Source of the DNA: Pseudomonadota bacterium
Lineage (GTDB): Bacteria > Desulfobacterota > SM23-61
Length of the DNA stretch: 64,000 bases
Reading direction: 5' to 3'
NCBI GenBank assembly: GCA_018819135.1
Contig: JAHJQK010000005.1
Span: 19,292 to 83,291, forward strand
Part shown: one piece after another, positions 25,117-33,929 of the stretch
Numbering within the stretch: position 1 is the first letter of the stretch
Layout: each line of letters begins with the position of its first letter
Notes under the pieces: model-generated
Told to the model about the DNA's origin: nothing
What the model saw: the letters and a program-made list of their open reading frames with translations, nothing else
The model's database searches: none
Made by a program: the position numbers and the translations under genes

Positions 25117-26004
25117 TTATGATCCTTTTGTTTTCTCTAAAACCTGTTTAAGCGTCCAGGCCATAACCGCCGGATTTTCCACCACGGTAGCTCCCGCCGC
25201 CTGCAGGGCCTCCATTTTCCCTTTTGCTGAACCTCCTCCCCCGGAGATAACCGCTCCGGCGTGCCCCATGCGCCGGCCGGGAGGAGCGTTCTGCCCGGCG
25301 ATAAAAGCTACAACCGGTTTGGGAAAATGACTGGAACGAATATACTCGGCAGCCTCTTCTTCGGTCTCCCCGCCGATTTCGCCGAGCAGCATGACCGCCT
25401 CGGTTTGGGCATCTTCTGCAAAAAGCTTTAGGACATCGACGAAAGTCAATCCAATCACCGGATCCCCGCCGATGCCTACGCAGGTGGACTGGCCCAGGTC
25501 CAAGCGGGTCAGTTGGTCAACAACCTCATAGGTTAACGTCCCACTGCGGGAGATCACCCCGATGGTTCCAGGTTTATGTATGTATCCCGGAATGATGCCG
25601 ATCTTACATTTACCGGGGGTGGTTATTCCCGGACAATTAGGACCGAGCAGGCGGCTCTTTTTCCCTGCCAGGTATCCTTTGGCCATCACCATATCCAGGA
25701 CAGGAATCCCTTCCGTAATACAGACGATGAGTTCCAGTCCTGCATCCGCCGCCTCCATGATGGCATCGGCCGCATAAGGAGGGGGTACGAAAAGGACCGA
25801 CGCGTTCGCCCCTTTTTCCCGGACTGCTTCGGCCACCGTATTAAAAATGGGTAGGTCATCCATCTTTTCCCCACCCTTTCCAGGCGTCACTCCGCCGACC
25901 ATCTTCGTCCCATAACCCACTGCCTGACGGGTGTGAAACATCCCCTGTTTCCCGGTAATCCCCTGGCAGATTACCTTTGTTTTTTCATCCACCAAGATGC
26001 TCAT
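25117..26004 (-). CDS. sucD: Succinyl-CoA synthetase, alpha subunit
   Basis: A 295-residue CoA-binding and phosphohistidine subunit. [11 protein letters not shown] binds Co[19 protein letters not shown] carries the phosphorylated histidine (about residue 246). With SucC it interconverts succinyl-CoA and succinate with nucleotide triphosphate formation. Start: ATG at 26004 is the family start; the longer frame lacks conservation. The partner sucC is not adjacent: it lies about 6.7 kb away, with the second KOR set, a TRAP system and two gene remnants in between. Confidence 0.95.
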   Translation of the reverse strand: MSILVDEKTKVICQGITGKQGMFHTRQAVGYGTKMVGGVTPGKGGEKMDDLPIFNTVAEAVREKGANASVLFVPPPYAADAIMEAADAGLELIVCITEGIPVLDMVMAKGYLAGKKSRLLGPNCPGITTPGKCKIGIIPGYIHKPGTIGVISRSGTLTYEVVDQLTRLDLGQSTCVGIGGDPVIGLTFVDVLKLFAEDAQTEAVMLLGEIGGETEEEAAEYIRSSHFPKPVVAFIAGQNAPPGRRMGHAGAVISGGGGSAKGKMEALQAAGATVVENPAVMAWTLKQVLEKTKGS

Positions 26005-26205
26005 GGAAATTTTTCCTTTTTTGAACAAAAACTTGCTTTCATCTTATTAATTTGGCCCTCTCTCGTCAAGAGAAAAAGGGTAGTATTTCAATTCCCAAGG
26101 GCTAAGAAAAATCTTGACTCCATCTCTATTTTCAAGCGATATTATTTTTATCTGCGAAAGGCATGTTTTGGTCCTTGTCGAAATAAAGTGAAGGGAGAAA
26201 CCGGC

Positions 26206-26442
26206 TTGCCAGTTAAAGAAAAGAAAAAAAAGCCCACGCGTATCCATATTAACCAAAAATGGTGCAAAGGATGCTACATCTGCCTCGAAGCCTGCCCCAA
26301 GAAAGTTTTCGAGAAATCTCCGGAAGTCGCGGAGAAAGGGTTTAACCCCGTGGTCGTCGCCCATTCTGAGCAATGCACCCATTGTTGGCAATGTGAGATG
26401 CTTTGCCCGGATTTAGCCATTCACGTGGCCAAGGAAAGTTGA
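26206..26442 (+). CDS. korD: 2-oxoacid:ferredoxin oxidoreductase, delta (ferredoxin) subunit, set 2
   Basis: A 78-residue 2x[4Fe-4S] ferredoxin-like subunit. CKGCYICLEACPKK and CTHCWQCEMLCPDL are the cluster motifs. Start: TTG at 26206 is chosen because GGGAG lies eight bases upstream and translation gives MPVKEKKKKPTRIH, the usual basic N-terminus; the frame is open well before that but lacks conservation. It heads the plus-strand operon korDAB-(repeat)-korC, divergent from sucD. Confidence 0.88.
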   Translation: MPVKEKKKKPTRIHINQKWCKGCYICLEACPKKVFEKSPEVAEKGFNPVVVAHSEQCTHCWQCEMLCPDLAIHVAKES

Positions 26443-26451
26443 GGGTCCCCC

Positions 26452-27597
26452 ATGCAACTGAAAAAAGTTAAAAGTTCCCTTAAACCCGGCTGGTACTTCA
26501 TGCAAGGGGATGAAGCATGCGCCGAAGGAGCTATCGCTGTCGGTTGTCGTTATTATGCCGGTTATCCCATTACTCCGGCCAGCGAAATCATGATCCGCAT
26601 GGTCCATCGCCTTCCCGAGGTTGGGGGAGCCTTTATCCAAATGGAAGATGAAATTGCCTCAATCGCTTCGGTCATCGGAGCTTCTTGGGCCGGAGCCAAG
26701 GCCTTGACTGCCACCTCCGGTCCGGGTATCAGCCTGATGATCGAAGCCATCGGCTATGCCACAATCACCGAGACTCCTTGCGTGATCGTGGATGTCCAGC
26801 GAGCCGGTCCGAGCACAGGGCAAGCTACCCGCCCCGCGCAAGGGGACATCATGCAGGTTAAGTGGGGCCCCCATGGGGATAATGAAATCATCGCTCTATC
26901 TCCCTGGTCCGTACAGGAAATGTATGACCTAACCATCAAGGCTTTCAACCTTGCCGAGCGTTTCCGTGTCCCAACTTTCATCCTTGCCGACGAAGCCGTA
27001 GGCCACCTGCGGGAGACGCTGGTGGTAAAAGAAGAATTGGAAGTGTACGATCGTTACAAGGCTCCGGGCCTCCCTCCTTTCGGAACCGAAGAGCCAAACG
27101 GTGTCCCCCCCATGCCTTCCTTTGGAGAAGGGGCCAACCTTTTAGTCACCGGCTCCACTCATGATTCCTGGGGTTTTCGGAAGACGGCCGATTCCGCGGT
27201 TCAGGCCCGCCTGACCGAACGGCTGGTTCGTAAGGTTAAGGATTTTAAATCGGAAATCGTCGCGACTGAAAACCACTTTCTTGATGATGCCGTAGTAGGC
27301 GTTGTAGCCTATGGATTTACCGCCCGGGCTGCCTTTCGTGCTGTTAAGACTCTCCGGAGCCAAGGGATCAAGGCAGGTTTACTCCGTCTCATTTCGATTT
27401 GGCCTTTTGCCGAAGAGGCCATTGCTGAGTTGGGAAAGCAATGCGGCGTTATCTTTGTTCCGGAAATGAACCGGGGCCAGGTTGCCGGTGAACTTAAGAA
27501 ATATACCTCCACCCCGGTCATATCCTTACCCAAGACCAACGGCGAAGTCATTGAACCTGGAGAGATCGTTGCCGGAATAAGGAGAAACATGGCATGA
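26452..27597 (+). CDS. korA: 2-oxoacid:ferredoxin oxidoreductase, alpha subunit, set 2
   Basis: A 381-residue KorA paralogue with the same hallmarks as set 1 (GYPITPASEI, QMEDEIASIASVIGAS, TSGPGISLM, AGPSTGQATRPAQGD). Many blocks are identical between the two copies, but the C-terminal halves differ, so they are old paralogues rather than a recent duplication. It is nine bases after korD and overlaps korB by four. Confidence 0.93.
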   Translation: MQLKKVKSSLKPGWYFMQGDEACAEGAIAVGCRYYAGYPITPASEIMIRMVHRLPEVGGAFIQMEDEIASIASVIGASWAGAKALTATSGPGISLMIEAIGYATITETPCVIVDVQRAGPSTGQATRPAQGDIMQVKWGPHGDNEIIALSPWSVQEMYDLTIKAFNLAERFRVPTFILADEAVGHLRETLVVKEELEVYDRYKAPGLPPFGTEEPNGVPPMPSFGEGANLLVTGSTHDSWGFRKTADSAVQARLTERLVRKVKDFKSEIVATENHFLDDAVVGVVAYGFTARAAFRAVKTLRSQGIKAGLLRLISIWPFAEEAIAELGKQCGVIFVPEMNRGQVAGELKKYTSTPVISLPKTNGEVIEPGEIVAGIRRNMA

Positions 27598-28361
27598 ACG
27601 AAAAAATTTTTCAGATGATCAACCAGGAGGCTTTTCCGACTCCTTTCTGCCCGGGATGTGGCCATGGCATTCTGATGGGTGCTATTCTGCGGGCCATTGC
27701 CGAACTTGAATATGACCTGAAGCAAATGCTCTTTGTTTCAGGGATCGGCTGTGCGGCTTGGATTCCCAGCCCCCACTTTAAGGCTGATACTTTACATACC
27801 CTCCATGGCCGGGCAATCGCTTACGCCACCGGGGCCAAGCTTTATAATCCCAAGTTGAAGGTTGTGGTCATCAGCGGGGATGGCGACTTGAGTTCCATCG
27901 GGGGCAACCATCTCATTCATGCTGCCCGGAGAAATATGGATATGACCGTCATTTGTGCCAACAACTCTATATACGGCATGACCGGCGGGCAGATGGCCTC
28001 TACCACTCCTCTCGGCTCCCTGACCGCCACCACCCCGAAAGGAAACCAGGAGCCTCCCTTTGACCTATGTAAGCTTGCTGAAGCTGCCGGAGCTACCTAT
28101 GTAGCCCGACATCCCGTCGCTACTCCCATCCCCCTAATCCGAACTTTGAAGAAGGCCATGGCTCATCAGGGCTTTGCTTTCGTGGAAGTCCTTTCCCCAT
28201 GTCCCACTCAATTCGGACGGCGCAATGCTTTCCCGACGGCCTTCGCCATGATCAAAGCCTTGAAAAGCAGTTGCCTATCAGTTGAAAAAGCCAAAAACCT
28301 GAGCCAAGAAGACCTCCTGGGGAAAGTAATCGTGGGAGAATTGGTGAATGCCAACATATAG
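27594..28361 (+). CDS. korB: 2-oxoacid:ferredoxin oxidoreductase, beta subunit, set 2
   Basis: A 255-residue TPP subunit: FCPGCGHGILMGA, then GDGDLSSIGGNHLIHAARRN and NNSIYGMTGGQ. It is shorter than set 1 and lacks the extra C-terminal helix. The start overlaps korA by four bases. It is separated from the gamma subunit gene by a 150-base inverted-repeat element. Confidence 0.94.
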   Translation: MNEKIFQMINQEAFPTPFCPGCGHGILMGAILRAIAELEYDLKQMLFVSGIGCAAWIPSPHFKADTLHTLHGRAIAYATGAKLYNPKLKVVVISGDGDLSSIGGNHLIHAARRNMDMTVICANNSIYGMTGGQMASTTPLGSLTATTPKGNQEPPFDLCKLAEAAGATYVARHPVATPIPLIRTLKKAMAHQGFAFVEVLSPCPTQFGRRNAFPTAFAMIKALKSSCLSVEKAKNLSQEDLLGKVIVGELVNANI

Positions 28362-28375
28362 AAATTTATTATAGC

Positions 28376-28528
28376 GGACGCAGATGAAGGCAGAAGGTGC
28401 AGATAAAAAACCCGTAAAGCGTGAGAGCGCCAGGCGCAAGTGGAATGAAAAATATTTAAATCGCCCTCGCGTCTAACGCCTTGCGACTTACGGTTTTTAT
28501 CTGCGTGTATCTGCGAAAATCTGCGTCC
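28376..28528. repeat. Long inverted repeat inside the korDABC-2 operon (diverged family A)
   Basis: Ends GGACGCAGAT...GTGCAGATAAAAA and TTTTTATCTGCGTG...ATCTGCGTCC are inverted. The inner segments AAACCCGTAAAGCG and CGACTTACGGTTTT also pair. The transcript would fold into one long hairpin between korB and korC. The outer ends resemble family A, but the conserved tail is absent. Confidence 0.7.
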
Positions 28529-28558
28529 CATTATTGAAGAAAAAGATTGGAGCCGATC

Positions 28559-29098
28559 ATGATTCAGGTTCGTTTTGCAGGATTGGGAGGTCAGGGCATC
28601 ATCTTGATGGGAGAGATTTTAGGCGAAGCCGCCGTCATCGAAAAAAAATACGTGGGCCAAACTTCTTCTTATGGCTCAGAAGCCAGGGGTTCGGCCTGTA
28701 AGGCAGATGTGGTCATCTCCGATTCGTGGATCGACTACCCCGAGGTCACCGAAGCCGATGTTTTGGCCTGTATGTCCCAAGGAACCTACGAGCAGCATAA
28801 AACCAAAGTCAATCCCTTGACCGGCATCATTTTCTTCGATTCCCCTATGGTGAAGCCCGACCCTTCATCCCCTTTCCGACACATTCCGGTTCCAGCTACT
28901 GAAAAGGCCTTAAAAGAATTCGGCAATCGGATGGTGGCCAACATGCTCCTATTAGGAGCAGTAATCAAGACCCTTGGTTTAATTCGGGAAGAATCTCTTC
29001 TGCAGGCGGTAACCAGCCGGGTCCCTTCCTCTTTTTTGGAATTGAATAAAAAAGCCCTTGCTTTGGGATTCGCATTAGGTTCAATAGAACCACTTTAA
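28559..29098 (+). CDS. korC: 2-oxoacid:ferredoxin oxidoreductase, gamma subunit, set 2
   Basis: A 179-residue gamma chain (RFAGLGGQGIILMGEIL, SYGSEARGSACKADVVIS). Start: ATG at 28559, with GGAG six bases upstream; an in-frame TTG lies four codons earlier. It completes the second four-subunit enzyme. It is separated from korB by the hairpin element, so its expression may differ from that of korDAB. Confidence 0.92.
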   Translation: MIQVRFAGLGGQGIILMGEILGEAAVIEKKYVGQTSSYGSEARGSACKADVVISDSWIDYPEVTEADVLACMSQGTYEQHKTKVNPLTGIIFFDSPMVKPDPSSPFRHIPVPATEKALKEFGNRMVANMLLLGAVIKTLGLIREESLLQAVTSRVPSSFLELNKKALALGFALGSIEPL

Positions 29099-29369
29099 AC
29101 CAAAGAATAGTTCTTTTATAAACAATTTCATGAAGAGGAAAGAGCTAAAAAGGCTTTTCCTTCTCCGTTGTTCCCTTGCCCGCCTGAGCTACAATAAACG
29201 CGGATAAAAATAAGCGAGGGTCAGGTGGCATAGCTGGCCCACTTCTAGTTTTTGCGCAGGTAACCCCGGGAACCTGGGTCAATGCCTTGCTCGCCATGAT
29301 TCCTCGATCATGACCCTCCAATCCGGGCGAAAACCTAAAACTGGGGGTGGGCAAGGGGCGGAATAGGCA
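29099..29369. other. Intergenic region before the TRAP genes
   Basis: No gene is supported. An ATGAT-TCCTCG-ATCAT hairpin lies near 29297-29312. Base composition shifts toward G/C over this stretch. The TRAP promoter follows directly. Confidence 0.4.
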
Positions 29370-29398
29370 TTGACGATTAATCCAAAAATCGTTATTAT
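29370..29398 (+). promoter_or_regulatory. Putative sigma70 promoter of the TRAP operon
   Basis: TTGACG (29370-29375), a 17-base spacer, then TATTAT (29393-29398). It is about 80 bases upstream of the dctP start. Confidence 0.6.
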
Positions 29399-29480
29399 GC
29401 CAGGTGAAGAGGCTAAGGGGGAGTTTTTTGCCAACCTGTTTGGTTTACAGCATAACCTATCGAAAAGGAGGGTGGAGCCA

Positions 29481-30470
29481 ATGCAAATCACGAAGAAGAG
29501 GATTACAGGCATCATGATCGGCCTACTGGCATTTGGCTTGATGGCCGGTGCCACCTGGGCCCAGACCAAGTGGGATATGCCCATGGCTTATCCCGTGAAC
29601 AACTTCCACAGCGTCAACGGGCAGAAGTTCGCTGACGCGGTGAAGCAGCGTTCCCAGGGCAAGCTGGAGATCGTCGTCCACGCCGGAGCATCGCTGTTTA
29701 AGGCACCGGAGATAAAGCGCGCCGTGCAGACCGGCCAGGCACAGATCGGCGAAGCGCTGATGGTGCTGCTGGCCAATGAGAACCCCCTCTATGAAGCGGA
29801 TGGCGTACCTTTTCTTGCCACCGGCTTCGACCAAGTCTGGAAGCTCTACCAAGCGCAAAAGCCCTTCGTTAATAAGCACCTGGAAGCGCAGGGCATGAAG
29901 CTCCTCTATGCGGTGCCTTGGCCGCCGCAGGGCCTTTATTCCAACCGCGAGATCAAGACGGTGAAGGATTTGGAGGGCTTGGCTTGGCGGGCTTACAGCC
30001 CGGCGACGATGCGGATTGCTGAGCTGGTCAAGGCGCAACCAGTCACCGTTCAGGCTGCTGAACTCAGCCAGGCGCTGGCCACCGGCAAGGTTAATGCCAT
30101 GATGACCTCAGGAGCCACCGGGGTAGACAGCAAGGTTTGGGAACAGGTCAAATACTTCAATGACACCCAAGCCTGGCAACCCAAGAACATGGTAATTGTG
30201 AATAAAGCCAGCTTCAACAAACTGGACAAGGCGACCCAAAAGATCCTCCTGGAGGAGGCCAAGAACGCCGAGGCCGCCGGCTGGGAAGCCAGTAAGAAGG
30301 TCACCGCCGTCTCCATCGAGACCTTAAAGAAAAACGCGATGGTTGTGCAACCGCCCAGCCCAGAGCTGCAGCAGGGCCTGGCCAAGGTCGGCAAGGTTAT
30401 GGCCGAGGAATGGCTCAAGAAGGCGGGGGCCGACGGGAAGAAGTTACTGGAAGAGTACCGGAAGAAGTAG
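29481..30470 (+). CDS. dctP: TRAP transporter solute-binding protein (DctP family)
   Basis: A 329-residue periplasmic binding protein with a clear signal peptide (MQITKKRITGIMIGLLAFGL, cleavage after TWAQ). The DctP fold shows FHSVNGQKFADAVKQRSQGK early and a mid-protein arginine region (LAWRAYSPATMRIAE) that in relatives contacts the substrate carboxylate. Start: ATG at 29481 with GGAGGGTGGAG upstream. It is the first gene of a three-gene TRAP system. The substrate is probably an organic acid but cannot be named. Confidence 0.9.
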   Translation: MQITKKRITGIMIGLLAFGLMAGATWAQTKWDMPMAYPVNNFHSVNGQKFADAVKQRSQGKLEIVVHAGASLFKAPEIKRAVQTGQAQIGEALMVLLANENPLYEADGVPFLATGFDQVWKLYQAQKPFVNKHLEAQGMKLLYAVPWPPQGLYSNREIKTVKDLEGLAWRAYSPATMRIAELVKAQPVTVQAAELSQALATGKVNAMMTSGATGVDSKVWEQVKYFNDTQAWQPKNMVIVNKASFNKLDKATQKILLEEAKNAEAAGWEASKKVTAVSIETLKKNAMVVQPPSPELQQGLAKVGKVMAEEWLKKAGADGKKLLEEYRKK

Positions 30471-30497
30471 ATCTGGCCGCCTGAACGGGAGAATTTT

Positions 30498-31007
30498 TTG
30501 CGCAAAGTGTTAGACAGGCTATATTGGAGCTGCGGCGTGTTGGCCGGGATTTTTATGGTCGGCATTGCTGGGTTCATTTTGATCGCGCTGGCCGGTGCGC
30601 TTTTCGGATTCGTCACCCGCAGCATGGACGAATTTGCTGGCTATTCCATGGCCGCATCGGCCTTCTTGGGTTTGTCCTACACTTTCCACTCCAATGAGCA
30701 CATCCGCGTCACTCTCTTTATTCACCGTTTCCAAGGGCGCCCGCGTAACCGCCTGGAGATTTGGTGCCACCTCCTGGGGATGGTGCTGGCTGGCTTCTTT
30801 GCTTGGTATAGCGTCAAGATGACGATCGTCTCCTGGCAGATAAATGACCTGAGCCAAGGGCTCATTCCTGTGCCCCTTTGGATTCCCCAACTAGGCATGG
30901 CCATCGGTACCGTCGTCCTGACCATCGCCATGATCGACCGGCTGTTGAGTCTCACCACCGGCAGGGCGCTGTTGGACCAGGACCAGCAAAGCCTGGCAGG
31001 ACATTAA
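30498..31007 (+). CDS. dctQ: TRAP transporter small permease (DctQ family)
   Basis: A 169-residue protein with four membrane segments (about 12-35, 50-68, 88-108 and 130-150), typical of DctQ. Start: TTG at 30498, with GGGAGA about six bases upstream; a GTG three codons on is the alternative. It is four bases from dctM. As read, codon use looks more G/C-rich than in the neighbouring KOR and SDH genes. Confidence 0.87.
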   Translation: MRKVLDRLYWSCGVLAGIFMVGIAGFILIALAGALFGFVTRSMDEFAGYSMAASAFLGLSYTFHSNEHIRVTLFIHRFQGRPRNRLEIWCHLLGMVLAGFFAWYSVKMTIVSWQINDLSQGLIPVPLWIPQLGMAIGTVVLTIAMIDRLLSLTTGRALLDQDQQSLAGH

Positions 31008-31010
31008 AGT

Positions 31011-32321
31011 ATGTCTGAAACTACGCTGATCTTGGTTTTCCTCGTTTCCCTATTTGTCCTGCTAGGCTCGGGCGTGTGGGTGGGATTGTCGCTCATGGGC
31101 GTCGCCTGGATCGCCATGGAGTTCTTCACCACGCGGCCTGCCGGCGATGCCATGGCGACAACAGTGTGGGGATCGCTGTCGAGTTGGACTCTAACCGCGT
31201 TGCCGCTTTTCATCTGGATGGGTGAGATTCTGTTTCGCTCGCGCCTGTCCGAAGACCTGTTCAGTGGGCTCGCCCCATGGATGGGCAATCTCCCAGGGCG
31301 CCTGATGCATATCAATGTGGTCGGCTGCGCGATCTTTGCGGCTATTTCGGGGTCATCTGCCGCAACCTGCGCTACGATCGGCAAAATGTCGATCCCCGAA
31401 CTCCGCAGCCGCAAATATCCGGAAACCATGGTGGTCGGCAGCCTTGCCGGATCGGGGACGCTTGGCCTGCTCATTCCTCCTTCGATTATCCTAATCGTCT
31501 ATGGGGTAGCGACTGAGGTATCCATCGCCCAACTCTTCATCGCCGGTGTGTTGCCGGGGCTTATGCTTGCAGCTCTTTTCATGGGGTATCTCGGCATCTG
31601 GTCGCTGCTCAATGCCGATAAAGTCCCGCCCAATGATATCCGGATGACCTTCCTCCAGAAAATCAAAGCATCCCGTGGGCTGATCCCCGTATTGCTGCTA
31701 ATCATCTCTGTTTTGGGGTCGATCTATGGCGGTTATGCAACGGCAACAGAAGCGGCGGCAATCGGCGTCGTAGGAGCGCTGCTGCTCTCCTGGTGGCAGG
31801 GGGTCATGAATTGGAGCACGTTCGTCACCAGCCTCCTCGGCGCTACCCGTACTTCCACGATGATCATGCTGATTCTGGCGGGCTCATCCTTCCTGTCCCT
31901 GGCCATGGGGTTTACCGGCCTGCCGCGCAACCTCGCCCAGTGGATTGGCAATCTGCAGCTTTCGCCCTTACAGCTTATCTTCGCGCTGATGGTTTTCTTT
32001 ATCATCCTTGGCTGCTTCCTTGACGGTATCTCGATGGTGGTGCTGACCATGGCGGTACTGTTGCCGATGGTCCAGGAGGCGAAGTTCGACCTCATCTGGT
32101 TTGGCATCTTCATCGTCATTGTGGTGGAGATGGCGCAGATTACTCCTCCCGTGGGCTTCAACCTGTTCGTCCTACAGGGGCTTACGGGCCATTCGATCTT
32201 TTTCGTCAGCCGGACAGCATTTCCCTATTTTATTCTGATGGTGGTAGCGGTGGCGCTGATTGTCGCCTTCCCGGAGATTGCGACTTATCTTCCAAGCCAA
32301 ATGCGTCCGGTGCCCCGCTGA
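31011..32321 (+). CDS. dctM: TRAP transporter large permease (DctM family)
   Basis: A 436-residue transport subunit with about 12 membrane segments. The conserved ISGSSAATCATIGKMSIPE region near residue 112-130 and the GTLGLLIPPSIILIVYGVAT segment are DctM signatures. The C-terminal GCFLDGISMVVLTMAVLLP and VEMAQITPPVGFNLFVLQG are also typical. It uses a Na+ or H+ gradient with DctPQ to import the bound acid. Confidence 0.93.
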   Translation: MSETTLILVFLVSLFVLLGSGVWVGLSLMGVAWIAMEFFTTRPAGDAMATTVWGSLSSWTLTALPLFIWMGEILFRSRLSEDLFSGLAPWMGNLPGRLMHINVVGCAIFAAISGSSAATCATIGKMSIPELRSRKYPETMVVGSLAGSGTLGLLIPPSIILIVYGVATEVSIAQLFIAGVLPGLMLAALFMGYLGIWSLLNADKVPPNDIRMTFLQKIKASRGLIPVLLLIISVLGSIYGGYATATEAAAIGVVGALLLSWWQGVMNWSTFVTSLLGATRTSTMIMLILAGSSFLSLAMGFTGLPRNLAQWIGNLQLSPLQLIFALMVFFIILGCFLDGISMVVLTMAVLLPMVQEAKFDLIWFGIFIVIVVEMAQITPPVGFNLFVLQGLTGHSIFFVSRTAFPYFILMVVAVALIVAFPEIATYLPSQMRPVPR

Positions 32322-32534
32322 AGTGAAGGTTGGCCTTTATAGATCAGCCTCTGGCCTCTCCGGGGAGCTAATTCGCGGCAATCAAGGAGTTTTTACCAGA
32401 AGGAAAGTTTTTCCCCCGATCTAAACCGCTTGATAAAAAAGGGGAAATTTATAGTTTTATGGACCCCCCTTTTCTGCCCTTCTCTGCTACATTCCTAACT
32501 GAGATCTTGGAGAAAATACAAAGGAGGACCAAGG

Positions 32535-32636
32535 ATGCCACTCTATAATGCTTCCAAAGATGTTAGGGTAAAAAACAGAGAAGGGGTAGCTACAATCACA
32601 TTGAACCGCCCGGACCGGCTTAACGCGATCTCCGAT
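32535..32636 (+). pseudogene. Enoyl-CoA hydratase/isomerase, N-terminal fragment only
   Basis: ATG with a good AAGGAGGACC site, then 34 codons that read as a crotonase N-terminus (VKNREGVATITLNRPDRLNA, then ISD). The similarity ends abruptly near 32636. The reading frame then runs on through unrelated DNA and antisense of sucC, so it must not be annotated as a 263-residue protein. The active-site part of the crotonase is absent. Confidence 0.75.
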
Positions 32637-32641
32637 TTCTC

Positions 32642-32767
32642 TTACTGCAGCAGAATGGGCAGAGGGATTTGGATTTGGCAGATGATGTTTATGTTCTGCA
32701 GACCGGGCGGGTTATCAGGGAAGGGAACCCTGCCGAATTACTCACTATTTATTTACCAGTTCGATGA
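32642..32767 (+). pseudogene. Branched-chain amino acid ABC ATPase (LivF), C-terminal fragment
   Basis: In a different plus-strand frame from the crotonase fragment, the sequence reads LLQQNGQRDLDLADDVYVL, then QTGRVIREGNPAELL and a TGA at 32765-32767. This matches the end of LivF ATPases (LLVEQN...A-L-x-L-A-D-x-x-Y-V-L-x-x-G-R-I...G-x-x-A-E-L-L). The 3' end overlaps the sucC 3' end on the other strand. The two fragments abut, so a deletion or rearrangement joined them. Confidence 0.7.
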
Positions 32768-33908
32768 TTTTCTGGGCCGCTTCGCGCATGCTCTTGTAGG
32801 TGACAATATCCAGGCCCGATTCCTCCAGAATCTTCCGGCCCAATTCCACGTTGGTTCCCTCCATCCGGACCACGAGGGGGATGGTCAAAGGCCTCTCCCG
32901 GAGCGCATCTACGATTCCCTGGGCATAGCTGTCGCAGCGGGTAATTCCTCCGAACATGTTGATAAAAATTCCTTTGACCTTGGGGTCCGAACGAAGGAGG
33001 CCGAAGGCGTTCCGGATTACGTCCTTGGTCGCCCCGGCCCCGGCATCCAGAAAGTTAGCCGGGGCACCTCCATAATATTTCAGAAGGTCCAGCGTAGCCA
33101 TCCCCAGCCCGGCCCCGTTAACAATGCAACCGATATTTCCGGAGAGGTTGATAAAATTCAAATTCAAGCGGGACGCCTCCACATCCCGGGGATCTTCCTG
33201 TTCAATATCCCGCAGGGCCAGGAGCTCAGGATGGCGGTAGAGGGCATCGTCATCGATGCTTATCTTGGCATCCAGAGCAACCAGATCCCCCCGCACAGTC
33301 AGAACCAGGGGGTTGATCTCCGTTAGGGAACAATCGCAATCCAGGAATGTCCGACACAGGGCGAAGGCGACGGCCGCACCCTTCCCGATCATGCCTCCCT
33401 GCAACCCCGTGTCGATGGCCAGCTTTCGGCCCTGGAAATAGGTAAACCCGCACCCCGAATCCACCGCCACCTTCTGGATCTTTTCCGGAGACCTGGCTCG
33501 GACCTCTTCAATCTCTATCCCGCCTTCGGAGCATCCCATCACCACTACTTTCCCCTGCTTGCGGTCGATGGTCACTCCCAGATAAAGCTCCTGCATGATG
33601 GGAAGAAACTCTTCTACCAGAACCCGGCTGACTGGTTTTCCCTGTGGCCCGGTCTGGGGAGTTACCAGTCTCATTCCAAACATGGTCCGGGCAATCTCCC
33701 GGACTTCCGTGGGATTCTTGGCTTTCCGGATTCCTCCCGCTTTCCCCCTCCCGCCGGCATGGACCTGAGCCTTCACCACAAAGGGCCCTGGGCCAATCCC
33801 CTGAGCTGCCGCCTCGGCGTCGCGGAGGTCGAAGGCCACTTGGCCTTTGGGAATATTGATCCCGTGGCGAGCGAGAATCTCTTTGGCCTGGTATTCGTGA
33901 ATGTTCAT
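32745..33908 (-). CDS. sucC: Succinyl-CoA synthetase, beta subunit
   Basis: A 387-residue ATP-grasp subunit (MNIHEYQAKEILARHGI start; GGRGKAGGI; VNGAGLGMATLD; NMFGGITRCD). With SucD it makes ATP or GTP from succinyl-CoA. It is the last gene of the methylmalonyl-CoA/TCA run on the minus strand, 160 bases after sdhB with a family A repeat in between. Its partner sucD lies on the same strand 6.7 kb further on. Confidence 0.96.
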   Translation of the reverse strand: MNIHEYQAKEILARHGINIPKGQVAFDLRDAEAAAQGIGPGPFVVKAQVHAGGRGKAGGIRKAKNPTEVREIARTMFGMRLVTPQTGPQGKPVSRVLVEEFLPIMQELYLGVTIDRKQGKVVVMGCSEGGIEIEEVRARSPEKIQKVAVDSGCGFTYFQGRKLAIDTGLQGGMIGKGAAVAFALCRTFLDCDCSLTEINPLVLTVRGDLVALDAKISIDDDALYRHPELLALRDIEQEDPRDVEASRLNLNFINLSGNIGCIVNGAGLGMATLDLLKYYGGAPANFLDAGAGATKDVIRNAFGLLRSDPKVKGIFINMFGGITRCDSYAQGIVDALRERPLTIPLVVRMEGTNVELGRKILEESGLDIVTYKSMREAAQKIIELVNK

Positions 33909-33929
33909 GGTCTTCCCGCTTTATTATTC

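Noticed and set aside
25933..26205. Upstream extension of the plus-strand korD frame
   Set aside because: No conservation, and it runs into sucD antisense; a ribosome site sits just before the TTG at 26206.
29297..29312. ATGAT-TCCTCG-ATCAT hairpin considered as a third family D site
   Set aside because: The loop length differs and the GCAAGGGAAAATG flank is absent.
32535..33326. 263-residue plus-strand ORF starting like enoyl-CoA hydratase
   Set aside because: Only the first 34 codons match; the rest is unrelated DNA and antisense of sucC. Treated as a fragment.
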